Assembly (NCBI RefSeq): GCF_964186585.1
Contig: NZ_OZ075067.1
Span: 2,046,001 to 2,110,000 of the forward strand
Direction of reading: 5' to 3'
DNA length: 64,000 nucleotides
DNA from: Microbacterium sp. MM2322
GTDB taxonomy: Bacteria; Actinomycetota; Actinomycetes; Actinomycetales; Microbacteriaceae
Part shown: positions 16,824 through 24,769 of the stretch, piece after piece
How the letters are laid out: each line of letters begins with the position of its first letter
Numbering within the stretch: the first letter of the stretch is position 1
Position numbers and translations under genes: made by a program
Notes under the pieces: model-generated
Database searches by the model: none
Told to the model about the DNA's origin: nothing
Seen by the model: only the letters and a program-made list of their open reading frames with translations

Positions 16824-17639
16824 ATGACCGTCCGGCGCGCACTCCCCCTGCTCGCCGCGACCGCGCTGCTGCTCACCGGATGCGCCGGCCAGTCACCTCC
16901 GCCGCACGACCCACCCGCTGGACTACGGCTGCCGCCCGTCGGCGCCCAGCTCGACTACCAACTCGGCGGCGCCTACGACCCGCCCGCCGGCGTCGACATC
17001 GTGGTCCGCGATCGGGCCGCGGCATCCGTCGACGACCTCTACTCCGTCTGTTACGTCAACGGCTTCCAGACGCAGCCGGGCGAGCTCGACGCATGGCCCG
17101 GGGACCTCCTCCTCCGGGATGACGACGGCGAGCCGGTCATCGACCCGGACTGGCCGGACGAGGTCATCCTCGACACGCGTAAGGCGGACAAGATCGCGAA
17201 GATCGTCGGGCCGTGGATCCGCGACTGCGCGTCCGACGGGTTCGACGCCGTCGAGTTCGACAACCTCGACACCTACACCCGCACCGACGGCGCCCTCAGC
17301 CGCGACGACGCACTCGACCTCGCGACTTTGCTGGTCGACACCGCTCACGACGTCGGACTCGCGGCCGGGCAGAAGAACGCAGCCGAGGATGCCTCACTCC
17401 TCCGCTCCCGCGCCGGGTTCGACTTCGCCGTCGTCGAGGAGTGCGCGGCCTACGAGGAGTGCTCTGCCTACACCGAGATCTACGGCGACCACGTCCTCGC
17501 CATCGAGTACACCGACAACCTCCCCCGTCCGTGGGACGAGGTCTGTGCCGACCCGGAGACACCAGCATCCGTCCTTTTGCGGGATCGGGATCTCGTCACG
17601 CCGGATGATCCGGGGTACGTGTTCGAGACGTGCGGCTGA
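16824..17639 (+). CDS. GH114 family endo-alpha-1,4-polygalactosaminidase-like lipoprotein
   Basis: A 271-residue exported protein. The N-terminus MTVRRALPLLAATALLLTGC is a lipoprotein signal with the lipobox LLTGC and Cys20. The mature part starts YQLGGAYDPPAGVDIVVRDR and contains CYVNGFQTQPGE, GFDAVEFDNLDTY and AAGQKNA, the conserved segments of the GH114 TIM barrel; the acidic residues in VEFDNLD are the likely catalytic ones. The family cleaves galactosamine-containing polysaccharide, but most members are untested. A rearranged partial second copy lies at 19470-19706. Confidence 0.88.
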   Translation: MTVRRALPLLAATALLLTGCAGQSPPPHDPPAGLRLPPVGAQLDYQLGGAYDPPAGVDIVVRDRAAASVDDLYSVCYVNGFQTQPGELDAWPGDLLLRDDDGEPVIDPDWPDEVILDTRKADKIAKIVGPWIRDCASDGFDAVEFDNLDTYTRTDGALSRDDALDLATLLVDTAHDVGLAAGQKNAAEDASLLRSRAGFDFAVVEECAAYEECSAYTEIYGDHVLAIEYTDNLPRPWDEVCADPETPASVLLRDRDLVTPDDPGYVFETCG

Positions 17640-17648
17640 GCGCCGAGG

Positions 17649-18482
17649 CTACTCGTCCGCGAACTCCGACCGACCGATGTACAGCGTCGTCAGCTTCAGC
17701 GCCTTAGCAACGGTGTCGAGGAAGTCCTCGTTCGTGAGGAACCATTCCTTCCCGACCTCACTGCGATTGAGGCCACGACGCCGCGGATTGCCATGCCCCG
17801 CGGTGTCGAGAAGCTGATGGAACATTCGCTCCGTGTGACCGAGCTCCGGCGTCTCGACGGAGTAGACGCGGAGGAGCGCGAGCGGCTCCGGCATGTGGGC
17901 TCGGGCTCCACTCGAGTGTTGCTTGATACGAGCGCTGACATCCTCGGCCCGCCCGACCTTGATGAGCGTGTTACCCCGGGCCTGGTCGACGGGGCTCTCG
18001 AGGTACCACCCGTATGAGAACGCGTAGATCCCGGGAACCCCTCGAAGCCGCTCCAAAGTCGAGAGAGCGTCGCGTTCTTGCTGCTCGTTGTCTTCAACCT
18101 CCTGGACGGTGGGCTCAGCGTCCGACTCGGCTGCCTCGACGGCTGATCGATGCGCCAAGAGAAGCTGCATGGCGTCGCGAGAGAGCACGTCACGCCCAGC
18201 CTTGACCAGAGAGTTCAGCGAACTGAGTGTCGCCTTTCGAAGCGTGGACCCACCTGGCACCTTTCCATGAAGCGCGGCGTTCGCGTACGTCCGATAGGAG
18301 TACACAAAACCAACGGTTGCGACATTGAGCTGCTGAGCGATCTCATCAGGCGCAAAGCCCTGCTCGTCTAGCCGGAACACCTCGCCGAGCCGTCCGTCGT
18401 TGTCTCGAATGAGGTTCGCAATCTCTTCCGTCGGACTCGGCGTCGACATTGCTTCGGCAGGTTCGTAGGGCATATCTGTCAC
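17649..18482 (-). CDS. GIY-YIG (T5orf172-type) nuclease family protein
   Basis: A 277-residue protein. Residues 145-235 are the nuclease-like part: GVPGIYAFSYGWYLESP gives the GIY-YxxxYG-like start, NTLIKVGRAEDVSARIKQH carries the KVGR element, and GHTERMFHQLLD supplies the catalytic Glu helix. The N-terminal 100 residues include a probable HTH (FAPDEIAQQLNVATVGFVYSY), so the protein may bind DNA through a separate domain. Function unknown. It ends 9 bases from the convergent GH114 gene. ATG at 18482; later in-frame ATGs at 18473 and 18449 are possible. Confidence 0.75.
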   Translation of the reverse strand: MTDMPYEPAEAMSTPSPTEEIANLIRDNDGRLGEVFRLDEQGFAPDEIAQQLNVATVGFVYSYRTYANAALHGKVPGGSTLRKATLSSLNSLVKAGRDVLSRDAMQLLLAHRSAVEAAESDAEPTVQEVEDNEQQERDALSTLERLRGVPGIYAFSYGWYLESPVDQARGNTLIKVGRAEDVSARIKQHSSGARAHMPEPLALLRVYSVETPELGHTERMFHQLLDTAGHGNPRRRGLNRSEVGKEWFLTNEDFLDTVAKALKLTTLYIGRSEFADE

Positions 18483-18669
18483 AAGGCGAGGTTACGTCGT
18501 AGCTCTCATGGGGGACGGCCTACCCTCCGAACCGGTCACCCCGGCGGCTACAAACGTCACTGCACCCACGACAAGGAACCTGTCGCTGTCGAGCTCTCAC
18601 CATTGCTCGCCCTCATCGACGGTTCTCGGAGAGCCAACCATTCCCGCCAGCAGCTACTCTGCGCGCAAC

Positions 18670-19308
18670 TCAGCGCCTCGAGAGCGTCCCTGCGACGGCC
18701 CTCAGGTCTGCGACGAGAGCGTCGCGTTTCCCGGGCTGCGCCATCGACTGCGGTCCGGGATGCCAAGTGTCGACGACGCTCACCGGTAACCGACCCGACG
18801 GGTCGACGAACTTTCGCCATCCGCGCTGCGCGAATCGTCCCGATAGAACCACGACCTCCAACACCGGAAGTAACTGCATCAGCTCGCGCAGTGCAGCCGA
18901 CCCTTCAGCGAGCTCGGCCGCGTTCGGCTTGACGGACGCGGGGCCGAGGTACCAGGGGACGATGTTCCAGGCGAGAAAATGATCGTGGAGCGCAGCAGCA
19001 TCCCGCGCCAACCAGAGATTGGCGGCCGTCGCATCGTTGTTGTCGACCGAGATGAAGCCCGAACCGGGACGAGCATTGCCACTGAGAGCGTTGGCCATTG
19101 GCCCCGGGGCCTCGAGAACGAAGAGCACGCGGGCATCGACGCCCGCCTCCGCGGGATCGAAGCGAGGAACGACGCGGCCGTCGGCGCGCTGCTCCAGATC
19201 CGACGCCCACTCGCGTAGGGGCTGGACACTCGGGATCGTCGTGAGCATCTCGAGACGCTCGTCGAGGATTTTCGCGGACCGAAGGCCTTTCGGTGCGGGG
19301 AGGAACAT
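18670..19308 (-). CDS. uracil-DNA glycosylase superfamily protein
   Basis: A 212-residue protein of the UDG fold. VDARVLFVLEAPGPMA is the first core strand with the catalytic-loop region, FLAWNIVPWYLG is the motif that stacks on the base, LEVVVLSGRFAQRGW is a later core strand and VVDTWHPGPQSM is the His-containing leucine-loop motif. The N-terminal ADGRVVPRFDPAEAGVDAR is typical of a bacterial uracil-DNA glycosylase-like subfamily whose activity is not well defined. ATG at 19308. Confidence 0.75.
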   Translation of the reverse strand: MFLPAPKGLRSAKILDERLEMLTTIPSVQPLREWASDLEQRADGRVVPRFDPAEAGVDARVLFVLEAPGPMANALSGNARPGSGFISVDNNDATAANLWLARDAAALHDHFLAWNIVPWYLGPASVKPNAAELAEGSAALRELMQLLPVLEVVVLSGRFAQRGWRKFVDPSGRLPVSVVDTWHPGPQSMAQPGKRDALVADLRAVAGTLSRR

Positions 19309-19360
19309 CGCCTCAGGCTAGTAGGCGCTCCCTCAGTCCCAGGCCCCCATGAGACCTCAA

Positions 19361-19706
19361 GGGTGCAGATCGACTCCTCGGGCCGCGCGCGAACCTCTCC
19401 CCCGACGCCCTCATCCGCGCGGCGCTCGACCCCATGGACGCCAACGGACCTGACGCGCTCTCGCTTCCTCCACGCGCGCGCCGGGTTCGACTTCGCCGTC
19501 GTCGAGGAGTGCGCGGCCTACGAGGAGTGCTCCGCCTACACCGAGGTCTACGGCGATCACGTCCTCGCCATCGACTACACCGACAACCTCCCCCGCCCGT
19601 GGGACGAGGTCTGCGCCGACCGGAGACACCGGCATCCGTCGTTCTGCGGGACCGGGATCTAGTCACGCCGGACGACCCGACGTATGTGTTCGAGACCTGC
19701 GGATAG
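19361..19706 (+). pseudogene. chimeric gene remnant: TetR 5' end joined to GH114 3' end
   Basis: Two unrelated pieces are joined. Bases 19361-19465 match the promoter and first codons of the TetR gene at 24191-24300 (shared run GCGCGAACCTCTCCCCCGAC). Bases 19475-19706 match the last quarter of the GH114 gene at 17410-17639 (ARAGFDFAVVEECAAYEECS). The GH114 part lost one C near 19620 relative to its parent, shifting the frame so that the end (PETPASVVLRDRDL ... FETCG) is out of phase. No intact product is possible. It looks like a deletion scar between diverged copies of both genes. Confidence 0.85.
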
Positions 19707-19822
19707 CGCGGCCGGCCCATTACGTTGGAACGGAGAGAGCCTGATGGCCGAATCGCATGTCACCGTCCTCGCCCATCGACCACACCGGCGGAAGCACCTC
19801 GCCACCAGGAGGCCACCCCACC

Positions 19823-20794
19823 ATGAGCACGGACCCCACACCCGCGGCATCCGCCCCCGCCACTCCGGACACGCGCGGAACCACCACCGTCCCGTGGATC
19901 GCCGTCATCGCGTTCACGGTCATCGCGTGCGGCCTCGCCTGGCTCGTCACGCTCCCCCTCTGGACGGGTGACGGCCTCGCCACCCCCATCGCACCGCTGC
20001 TCCTGCCGGTGATGATGTTCACGCCGGCCGTCGCCGCGCTCGTCGTCACCTTGTTCCTGCGCCGCACCGCCGGACGCCGCGCCTGGCGCATGCTCGCCCT
20101 CGTCCCGATCAAGCCGCTCGGCCGCTTCTTCGGTCTGCTCGGCATCGGACTCGCCATCGCCGTCGTGGTGCCGGTGCTCGCCACGTTCATCGCCGCCGCG
20201 ACCGGAGCGCTGCAGCTCGACCTCGTCAACTTCTCCGGCTTCGCCGCGGCCCTCGACGCTCAGCTCGAGGCGGCCGGCACGCCGGACATCGAGATCCCGG
20301 TGGCGGCGCTCGTCATCACCCAGCTCGCCTTCATCCCCGTCGGCGCCGTGATCAACTCCTTTCTCGCGTTCGGCGAAGAGCTCGGCTGGCGCGGATGGCT
20401 ACTCTCCGCCCTCCGCCCCCTCGGCACCTGGCCGGCCCTGCTCATCAGCGGCGTCATCTGGGGCCTCTGGCACGCGCCGATCATCCTGCTCGGCTACAAC
20501 TTCGCCGAGCCCAACCTCTTCGGCGTCGGCCTGATGGTGATCGGATGCCTCAGCTTCGGCATCCTCCTCGGGTGGCTGCGCCTGCGGTCCGGCAACGTGT
20601 GGCCCGCCGTCCTCGGCCACGGCGCGTTCAACGCCGCCGCTGGGTTCGCGTTCCTGGTGTCGACGCCCGACCTGCAGCCGCTCGCGGCATCGCCGCTGAG
20701 CTGGCCCGGCTGGCTCGCCTGCGCCACCATCATCCTTCTGCTGCTGGCCATCGGCCAGTTCAAGAGGTCACGACTGCCCCAGACCGGAGCGTGA
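19823..20794 (+). CDS. CPBP family intramembrane glutamic endopeptidase
   Basis: A 323-residue protein with about eight membrane segments. The Abi/CPBP catalytic motifs are present: FGEELGWRGWLL (motif 1, EExxxR), IWGLWHAPIILLGY (motif 2, with His) and LGHGAFNAAAG (motif 3, HxxxN). The family resembles eukaryotic CAAX prenyl protease Rce1; substrates in bacteria are mostly unknown. The ATG at 19823 is preceded by AGGAGG 10 bases upstream, which decides it over an upstream in-frame ATG at 19757. Confidence 0.88.
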   Translation: MSTDPTPAASAPATPDTRGTTTVPWIAVIAFTVIACGLAWLVTLPLWTGDGLATPIAPLLLPVMMFTPAVAALVVTLFLRRTAGRRAWRMLALVPIKPLGRFFGLLGIGLAIAVVVPVLATFIAAATGALQLDLVNFSGFAAALDAQLEAAGTPDIEIPVAALVITQLAFIPVGAVINSFLAFGEELGWRGWLLSALRPLGTWPALLISGVIWGLWHAPIILLGYNFAEPNLFGVGLMVIGCLSFGILLGWLRLRSGNVWPAVLGHGAFNAAAGFAFLVSTPDLQPLAASPLSWPGWLACATIILLLLAIGQFKRSRLPQTGA

Positions 20795-20803
20795 CGGACG
20801 CGC

Positions 20804-21046
20804 TCAGGCGTCGTTCGACGGTCCCGGGGGTGAGGGCGGGTCCTCACCGGTGGGCTTCTTGCCCCACCCGGTCTCCCGCCGCAACTGCACGAACCCGGCG
20901 AAGAGCAGCAACACAGCCACAACGACGAACAGCACGCGGACCCACACATCCAGGTCGCGGAACAACACGTTCGGCAGGGCGCCAGCGAAGGTCGCCCCGA
21001 TGAAGTACCAGACCGCAACCGGGGTCTCATTCTTCTGCTCGGTCAT
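20804..21046 (-). CDS. small membrane protein (80 aa)
   Basis: An 80-residue protein with two probable membrane segments (about residues 12-28 and 34-53) and a soluble proline-rich tail (GEDPPSPPGPSN). No family recognised. A GTG one codon upstream of the chosen ATG is an alternative start. It is convergent with the CPBP gene, 10 bases away. Confidence 0.6.
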   Translation of the reverse strand: MTEQKNETPVAVWYFIGATFAGALPNVLFRDLDVWVRVLFVVVAVLLLFAGFVQLRRETGWGKKPTGEDPPSPPGPSNDA

Positions 21047-21092
21047 CACGTGCTCCTTCCTCGTGCCTCGACGCTAAGCCGCAGGCACGAGG

Positions 21093-22073
21093 TCACGCCT
21101 CCCCCGCGTGGCGGACATCGCGGGAGCTCTCACGTTCGAGACTCCGCTCGGTGTGCGCGATCCGTTCACGCCGTCGCTCCGCCGACGAAGGATGCAGATC
21201 GCTGAGGGATGCCTCGAACACCGCCTCTGCTGCGACCGAGTCCACGCCGAGCAACTCCTCGATCGCCGCGACCGCGTCTTCTTCCGTCTGCGTTGCGTCG
21301 ATGGCGGCGACGATGTCGGCGAGGCGGGGTGCGGCATCCTGAATCGCTCGCTGCCGACGAAGCTCGTCCGCCATCGCCCGACGGTGCTGACCCGAACTCT
21401 CCCAGTGCTCGTTCACCCGTGCGCGCTCCACCGACTCCGCAGACACCTCGATCTGCAGCGGCTCGGCCGTCACCCGGAGCGGTACCAGCCAGGCATGCAG
21501 GGTGTTCTCCCCGGGAATCAGCGCCGCCCACATGTCATCGCTGATCTGGACAGGCACGCGCGCATACTCGCCAGGACCGAGCGGCACCGCCGACATCCCG
21601 TCGGACGCCGCCCAGCTCATGATCACCCTCGACTCGTGCGCACCCGTCACGGACCCGACAACCTGGAACAGGTCACCATCGGGCTCCCACTGCTTCTCAC
21701 CGGTGTTGACGATGTCGATCGCGAACCCGTCCGGCCCCGCATCCACCCCGACAACCGCCGGCCACCGCAGCTCAAGCCCACGACGACGCTCGGCATAGCT
21801 GGCCCGCAGACGCGCCGGAGTATCGTGCACCCACACCTCCTCACCCGGGCGCACGTAGGCGACCCACCAGGTGGTCCGCTCCACATCGAGCGGCGCCCCG
21901 ACGACTGCCTCGTCACCGCGCGCCTTCAGCACGCGCCACCCATTCGACACCGGAACCTCGGTCGCCTCTGCGCCATGCCGCCGGGCAAGATCGGCGAACG
22001 GCTCCCCCTCACCCGATAGCGCGGCAGGGTCGACAGCGTCGTGGTGCAGCCGCGGAAACTCGTCCTCGTTCAT
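21093..22073 (-). CDS. hypothetical protein, soluble, 326 aa
   Basis: A 326-residue protein I do not recognise. It has no signal peptide or membrane segment. Residues 60-210 look like beta-rich domains (WWVAYVRPGEEVWVHDTPAR, GPDGFAIDIVNTGEKQW), and 225-326 is a long helical, charged region (RRAMADELRRQRAIQ). The middle part GFAIDIVNTGEKQW with LGPGEYARVPVQI resembles an Ig-like or CARDB-type fold. The ATG at 22073 (MNEDEFPRLHHDA) is chosen over an upstream start whose leader is not protein-like. Confidence 0.65.
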   Translation of the reverse strand: MNEDEFPRLHHDAVDPAALSGEGEPFADLARRHGAEATEVPVSNGWRVLKARGDEAVVGAPLDVERTTWWVAYVRPGEEVWVHDTPARLRASYAERRRGLELRWPAVVGVDAGPDGFAIDIVNTGEKQWEPDGDLFQVVGSVTGAHESRVIMSWAASDGMSAVPLGPGEYARVPVQISDDMWAALIPGENTLHAWLVPLRVTAEPLQIEVSAESVERARVNEHWESSGQHRRAMADELRRQRAIQDAAPRLADIVAAIDATQTEEDAVAAIEELLGVDSVAAEAVFEASLSDLHPSSAERRRERIAHTERSLERESSRDVRHAGEA

Positions 22074-22107
22074 GCGGCCATGCTCGCACGCGACGCTCCC
22101 GGGCGGG

Positions 22108-22821
22108 CTATCCCAGCGACACCCGGCGCCGCACCCCCACGCCGACCGCAATCATCGCGATCACCAGCCCGCCGGCGCCCGCCCACAGCCAGCCGGTGGA
22201 CGAGGTCCCTGTGGCAGGCGCGGCATCCCGGATGTTCTTCGCGTACCTCGCCGACACCGTCTCTGCGACCTGGTCGATCGGCGTGGCGGCGCGAATGTCG
22301 TCGAACCGGGCCGATCCGACCGGCGTGACGACACCGTCCTGCAGCGTGTACCAGGCGGCGATCGTCGGGTCGGAGATCAGCGTCGCCTTCGGGTCGATCT
22401 CGGCGAGCGCGATCGCGGCCGCGGCATCCCCGTCGACACCGGCGAACTCGGCCGTGCTGTCTGGGGTCTCACGCCACACCCGGTAGATCGCCACGGCCTC
22501 ACCCGCCGACGACAGGACCGGCGCCACCCACTCGTCCGTTGCGGTCACCGGGTCGCTCGCGTCTCCGGCGATCAGCGCATTGCTCCAGCGGTGCACCCGG
22601 TGCACGTCACCGAAGGATGCCGCGTCTGCGAGCTCAGGCATCGCATCGGCCTGATCGCGCAGGTCGTCGATCGCGACGACGGACAGCGCGGCGGTCACAT
22701 CAGGCGGCACCTCCGCGCCGGACGCCTGCGCGGCGCCTGCGCCGATCACCCCGGCAGTGAGCACACCGAAAGTCGTCACGATCGCCGCAACAACGCGGGT
22801 CCACGCTCTCTTGCTGGTCAT
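22108..22821 (-). CDS. exported protein with C-terminal membrane anchor
   Basis: A 237-residue protein. The N-terminus MTSKRAWTRVVAAIVTTFGV with AGAAQASGA is a Sec signal peptide with a cleavage site near residue 33. The extracellular part is acidic and shows no known domain. The C-terminus GWLWAGAGGLVIAMIAVGVG followed by VRRRVSLG is a sortase-independent transmembrane anchor with a basic stop-transfer. It lies upstream of and co-directional with the hypothetical gene at 21093, 34 bases apart, so they may form an operon. Confidence 0.65.
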   Translation of the reverse strand: MTSKRAWTRVVAAIVTTFGVLTAGVIGAGAAQASGAEVPPDVTAALSVVAIDDLRDQADAMPELADAASFGDVHRVHRWSNALIAGDASDPVTATDEWVAPVLSSAGEAVAIYRVWRETPDSTAEFAGVDGDAAAAIALAEIDPKATLISDPTIAAWYTLQDGVVTPVGSARFDDIRAATPIDQVAETVSARYAKNIRDAAPATGTSSTGWLWAGAGGLVIAMIAVGVGVRRRVSLG

Positions 22822-22985
22822 GATTCGCGCCCCTCTGCCGACCGATCCCCTCACGCCGAACGTAGCGCCCGGCGGTCCGGCCGTGGGTCACGATCCGGCG
22901 GCGAACGCGCCTCAGGATTCCGGCAGCCAACGTCCTGGTTGCACATCTGCAAGTGACTACCTACCGTGGATGGGGAGGAGGAATT

Positions 22986-23384
22986 ATGGACGATCACCGC
23001 TACGCGGCACCCGCCGACATCCCCGCAGCGCCCCGGTGGCACTGGTCGGCATCCAACCTCACCCTGATGATCGGGATGCCGCTCGTCGCCTACGTCGGCG
23101 GAGTCGGTGCCGCCACAGGGTCGGCCGCGGCACTCATCCTCGTCGCCTTCGCGGGACTCGTCACGGTCACCTTCACGGCCCTGCGCACCGGGCGGCGGAA
23201 TCAGCCGCGCCTGTCCCGCATCACCCGACCCGCCGCCGTGTTCGTCGCCGTCGTCACGATCGTGACGGGCTGGAACCTCTTCCAGTTCGCGCCGCACCCG
23301 GCCGCTGTCACCTGGCTCGCGCCGGCCGTGCCGGTCGCCCTGTTCGCGGTCCTCGTCGCCCTCATGCGAGGCGTACGGCGGTGA
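22986..23384 (+). CDS. small membrane protein coupled to a winged-helix regulator
   Basis: A 132-residue protein with four membrane segments (about 26-45, 47-66, 82-100 and 105-125). A strong GGAGGAGG lies 5-12 bases upstream of the ATG at 22986. Its stop overlaps the GTG of the following regulator gene (GTGA). The pair arrangement, membrane protein plus small winged-helix protein, recurs in actinobacteria. Function of the membrane partner is unknown. Confidence 0.7.
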   Translation: MDDHRYAAPADIPAAPRWHWSASNLTLMIGMPLVAYVGGVGAATGSAAALILVAFAGLVTVTFTALRTGRRNQPRLSRITRPAAVFVAVVTIVTGWNLFQFAPHPAAVTWLAPAVPVALFAVLVALMRGVRR

Positions 23385-23668
23385 GGCCGGAGGTCAACGA
23401 ACGGGAACTCCTCGTCGTCCCCCGGTTCAAGGTGCTCGGCTTCCTCTGCCAAGTCGAAGAAGCCGACTACCCGGCGCTCGTCGAGTTCACCGAGCTGAGC
23501 ATCCCCGACATCTCGCGGAGCGTCGGATACCTCGCCGACCGCGGACTCGTGCAGGTCAGGAAGGAACGCACCGGCCGCGTCGCCCACACCATCGTCCGCG
23601 CGACGCCCGACGGCATCCGCCAGTTCCGCGCGCTGCTCGAGGGGTTACGGAAGTACGGGCTGAGCTGA
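23381..23668 (+). CDS. winged-helix transcriptional regulator
   Basis: A 95-residue protein consisting of one winged-helix domain: FKVLGFLCQVEEADYPALVE (helix 1-2), LSIPDISRSVGYLADRGLVQ (recognition helix) and VRKERTGRVAHTIVRATPDG (wing). It resembles the small stand-alone MarR/ArsR-like regulators often annotated as winged helix DNA-binding. Starts at a GTG overlapping the stop of the membrane gene, so it is translationally coupled and may autoregulate the pair. Confidence 0.8.
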   Translation: MRPEVNERELLVVPRFKVLGFLCQVEEADYPALVEFTELSIPDISRSVGYLADRGLVQVRKERTGRVAHTIVRATPDGIRQFRALLEGLRKYGLS

Positions 23669-23685
23669 GCGATCGGTCTCGATCT

Positions 23686-24114
23686 TCACGCCGCAGGTTT
23701 ACGACGCGTACAGCCCCCGCGAATGCGGATCGAAGACTCAATGAGGGAACCACTCGTGGCCACCACCGCCACAGCCACCGCGGTCCAGATGGCCACGGCG
23801 GTAACGCCCGCCTCCAACGTGACGTAGCCGAGCGTCGCACAGCCCGCCGCGGCCACGACAGCGGCGACGAACGCACCCGACCGACGGGAGCCGAGTCGGT
23901 CGCCGACCTTGACGGCCTGTCGCGTGAGCATCCACACGACGAAGCCCACCGTCGCGCCGATCCCCGCGCCGTAGGGGGCGCCATAGAGCATCACTCCCCA
24001 CGGGGTCGCCTCAGGCGAATAGACGCTCACAACCGTCACCGCGACGAGAACCACGCCCGCTGCCGCGCCGATCAGGCCGGCGAAGACGAACCGCGTCACG
24101 GATCCTGCTGCCAC
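23686..24114 (-). CDS. hypothetical membrane protein, four membrane segments
   Basis: A 142-residue protein with hydrophobic segments at about 8-30, 42-62, 82-101 and 105-122 and a basic C-terminus. No family recognised. It is convergent with the winged-helix gene (18 bases apart) and divergent from the TetR operon. ATG at 24114. Confidence 0.6.
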   Translation of the reverse strand: MAAGSVTRFVFAGLIGAAAGVVLVAVTVVSVYSPEATPWGVMLYGAPYGAGIGATVGFVVWMLTRQAVKVGDRLGSRRSGAFVAAVVAAAGCATLGYVTLEAGVTAVAIWTAVAVAVVATSGSLIESSIRIRGGCTRRKPAA

Positions 24115-24184
24115 GAGTTCACCCTAGGTCGGATTGCCGCGCACACCCCAACGAATACCTTGCACTGCGGCGAACGCCACGAAA

Positions 24185-24203
24185 AACCTAAAGGGTGTAG
24201 GTT
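24185..24203. promoter_or_regulatory. TetR-type operator palindrome
   Basis: AACCTA, seven bases, TAGGTT: a perfect 6-bp inverted repeat immediately upstream of the GTG start of the TetR gene. It is the usual place and size for an autoregulatory TetR operator, overlapping the probable promoter and start region of a nearly leaderless transcript. The related remnant at 19361 has lost the symmetry. Confidence 0.65.
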
Positions 24204-24211
24204 AACTCCTC

Positions 24212-24769
24212 GTGCCCCGCGCGAACCTCTCCCCCGACGCCCTCACTCGGGCGGCGCTCGACCTCGTCGACGCCGATGGGCCCGACGCCCTCTCGATGTC
24301 GGCGCTCGCGCGACGCGTCGGCGTGCAGACCGCCAGCCTCTACGCCCACGTCCGCGACCTCGCCGCGCTCCGCAGGGCCGTCCAGGCCGCCGTCTTCGAC
24401 GAGCTCGCCGACACCATCGGCGACGCGCCGACCCTCCGCGAGCTGGCGAACGCGCAGCGCTCCTACGCCTTCGCCCACCCGGCGCGCTGGGCGATGATCT
24501 CGCTGCCGGTCGAGCGCAACGAGGTCACCGGGCCGGCGGCATCCCGCATCTCGGCGCTCGTCATCGGATCGCTCGACGACTACGCGCTGCCCGAGAGCGA
24601 GACCGCGCACGCCGTCCGCTTCGCGAGCGCCACCATCGCCGGCTACCTCGCCCTCGAATCCGCCTCGTCGTTCGCCCACCGCGACGAGACCACCGACGCC
24701 TCGTGGAACCGCGCCTTCGACGCCCTCGACCGCGCCCTCCGCACCTGGACTCCGAAGGACCCCGCATGA
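24212..24769 (+). CDS. TetR/AcrR family transcriptional regulator
   Basis: A 185-residue protein with an N-terminal TetR HTH: DALTRAALDLVDADGPDALS followed by MSALARRVGVQTASLYAHV, residues 8-45. The C-terminal ligand domain (WAMISLPVERNEVTGPA) is of the TetR_C WHG type. GTG start at 24212. Its stop overlaps the start of the SGNH hydrolase gene (ATGA), so it probably represses its own operon through the palindrome at 24185. Ligand unknown. Confidence 0.88.
   Translation: MPRANLSPDALTRAALDLVDADGPDALSMSALARRVGVQTASLYAHVRDLAALRRAVQAAVFDELADTIGDAPTLRELANAQRSYAFAHPARWAMISLPVERNEVTGPAASRISALVIGSLDDYALPESETAHAVRFASATIAGYLALESASSFAHRDETTDASWNRAFDALDRALRTWTPKDPA

Noticed and set aside
16426..16842. 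Extension of the 52-aa ORF through the tRNA gene
   Set aside because: The frame runs through the tRNA and is Arg-rich without protein character.
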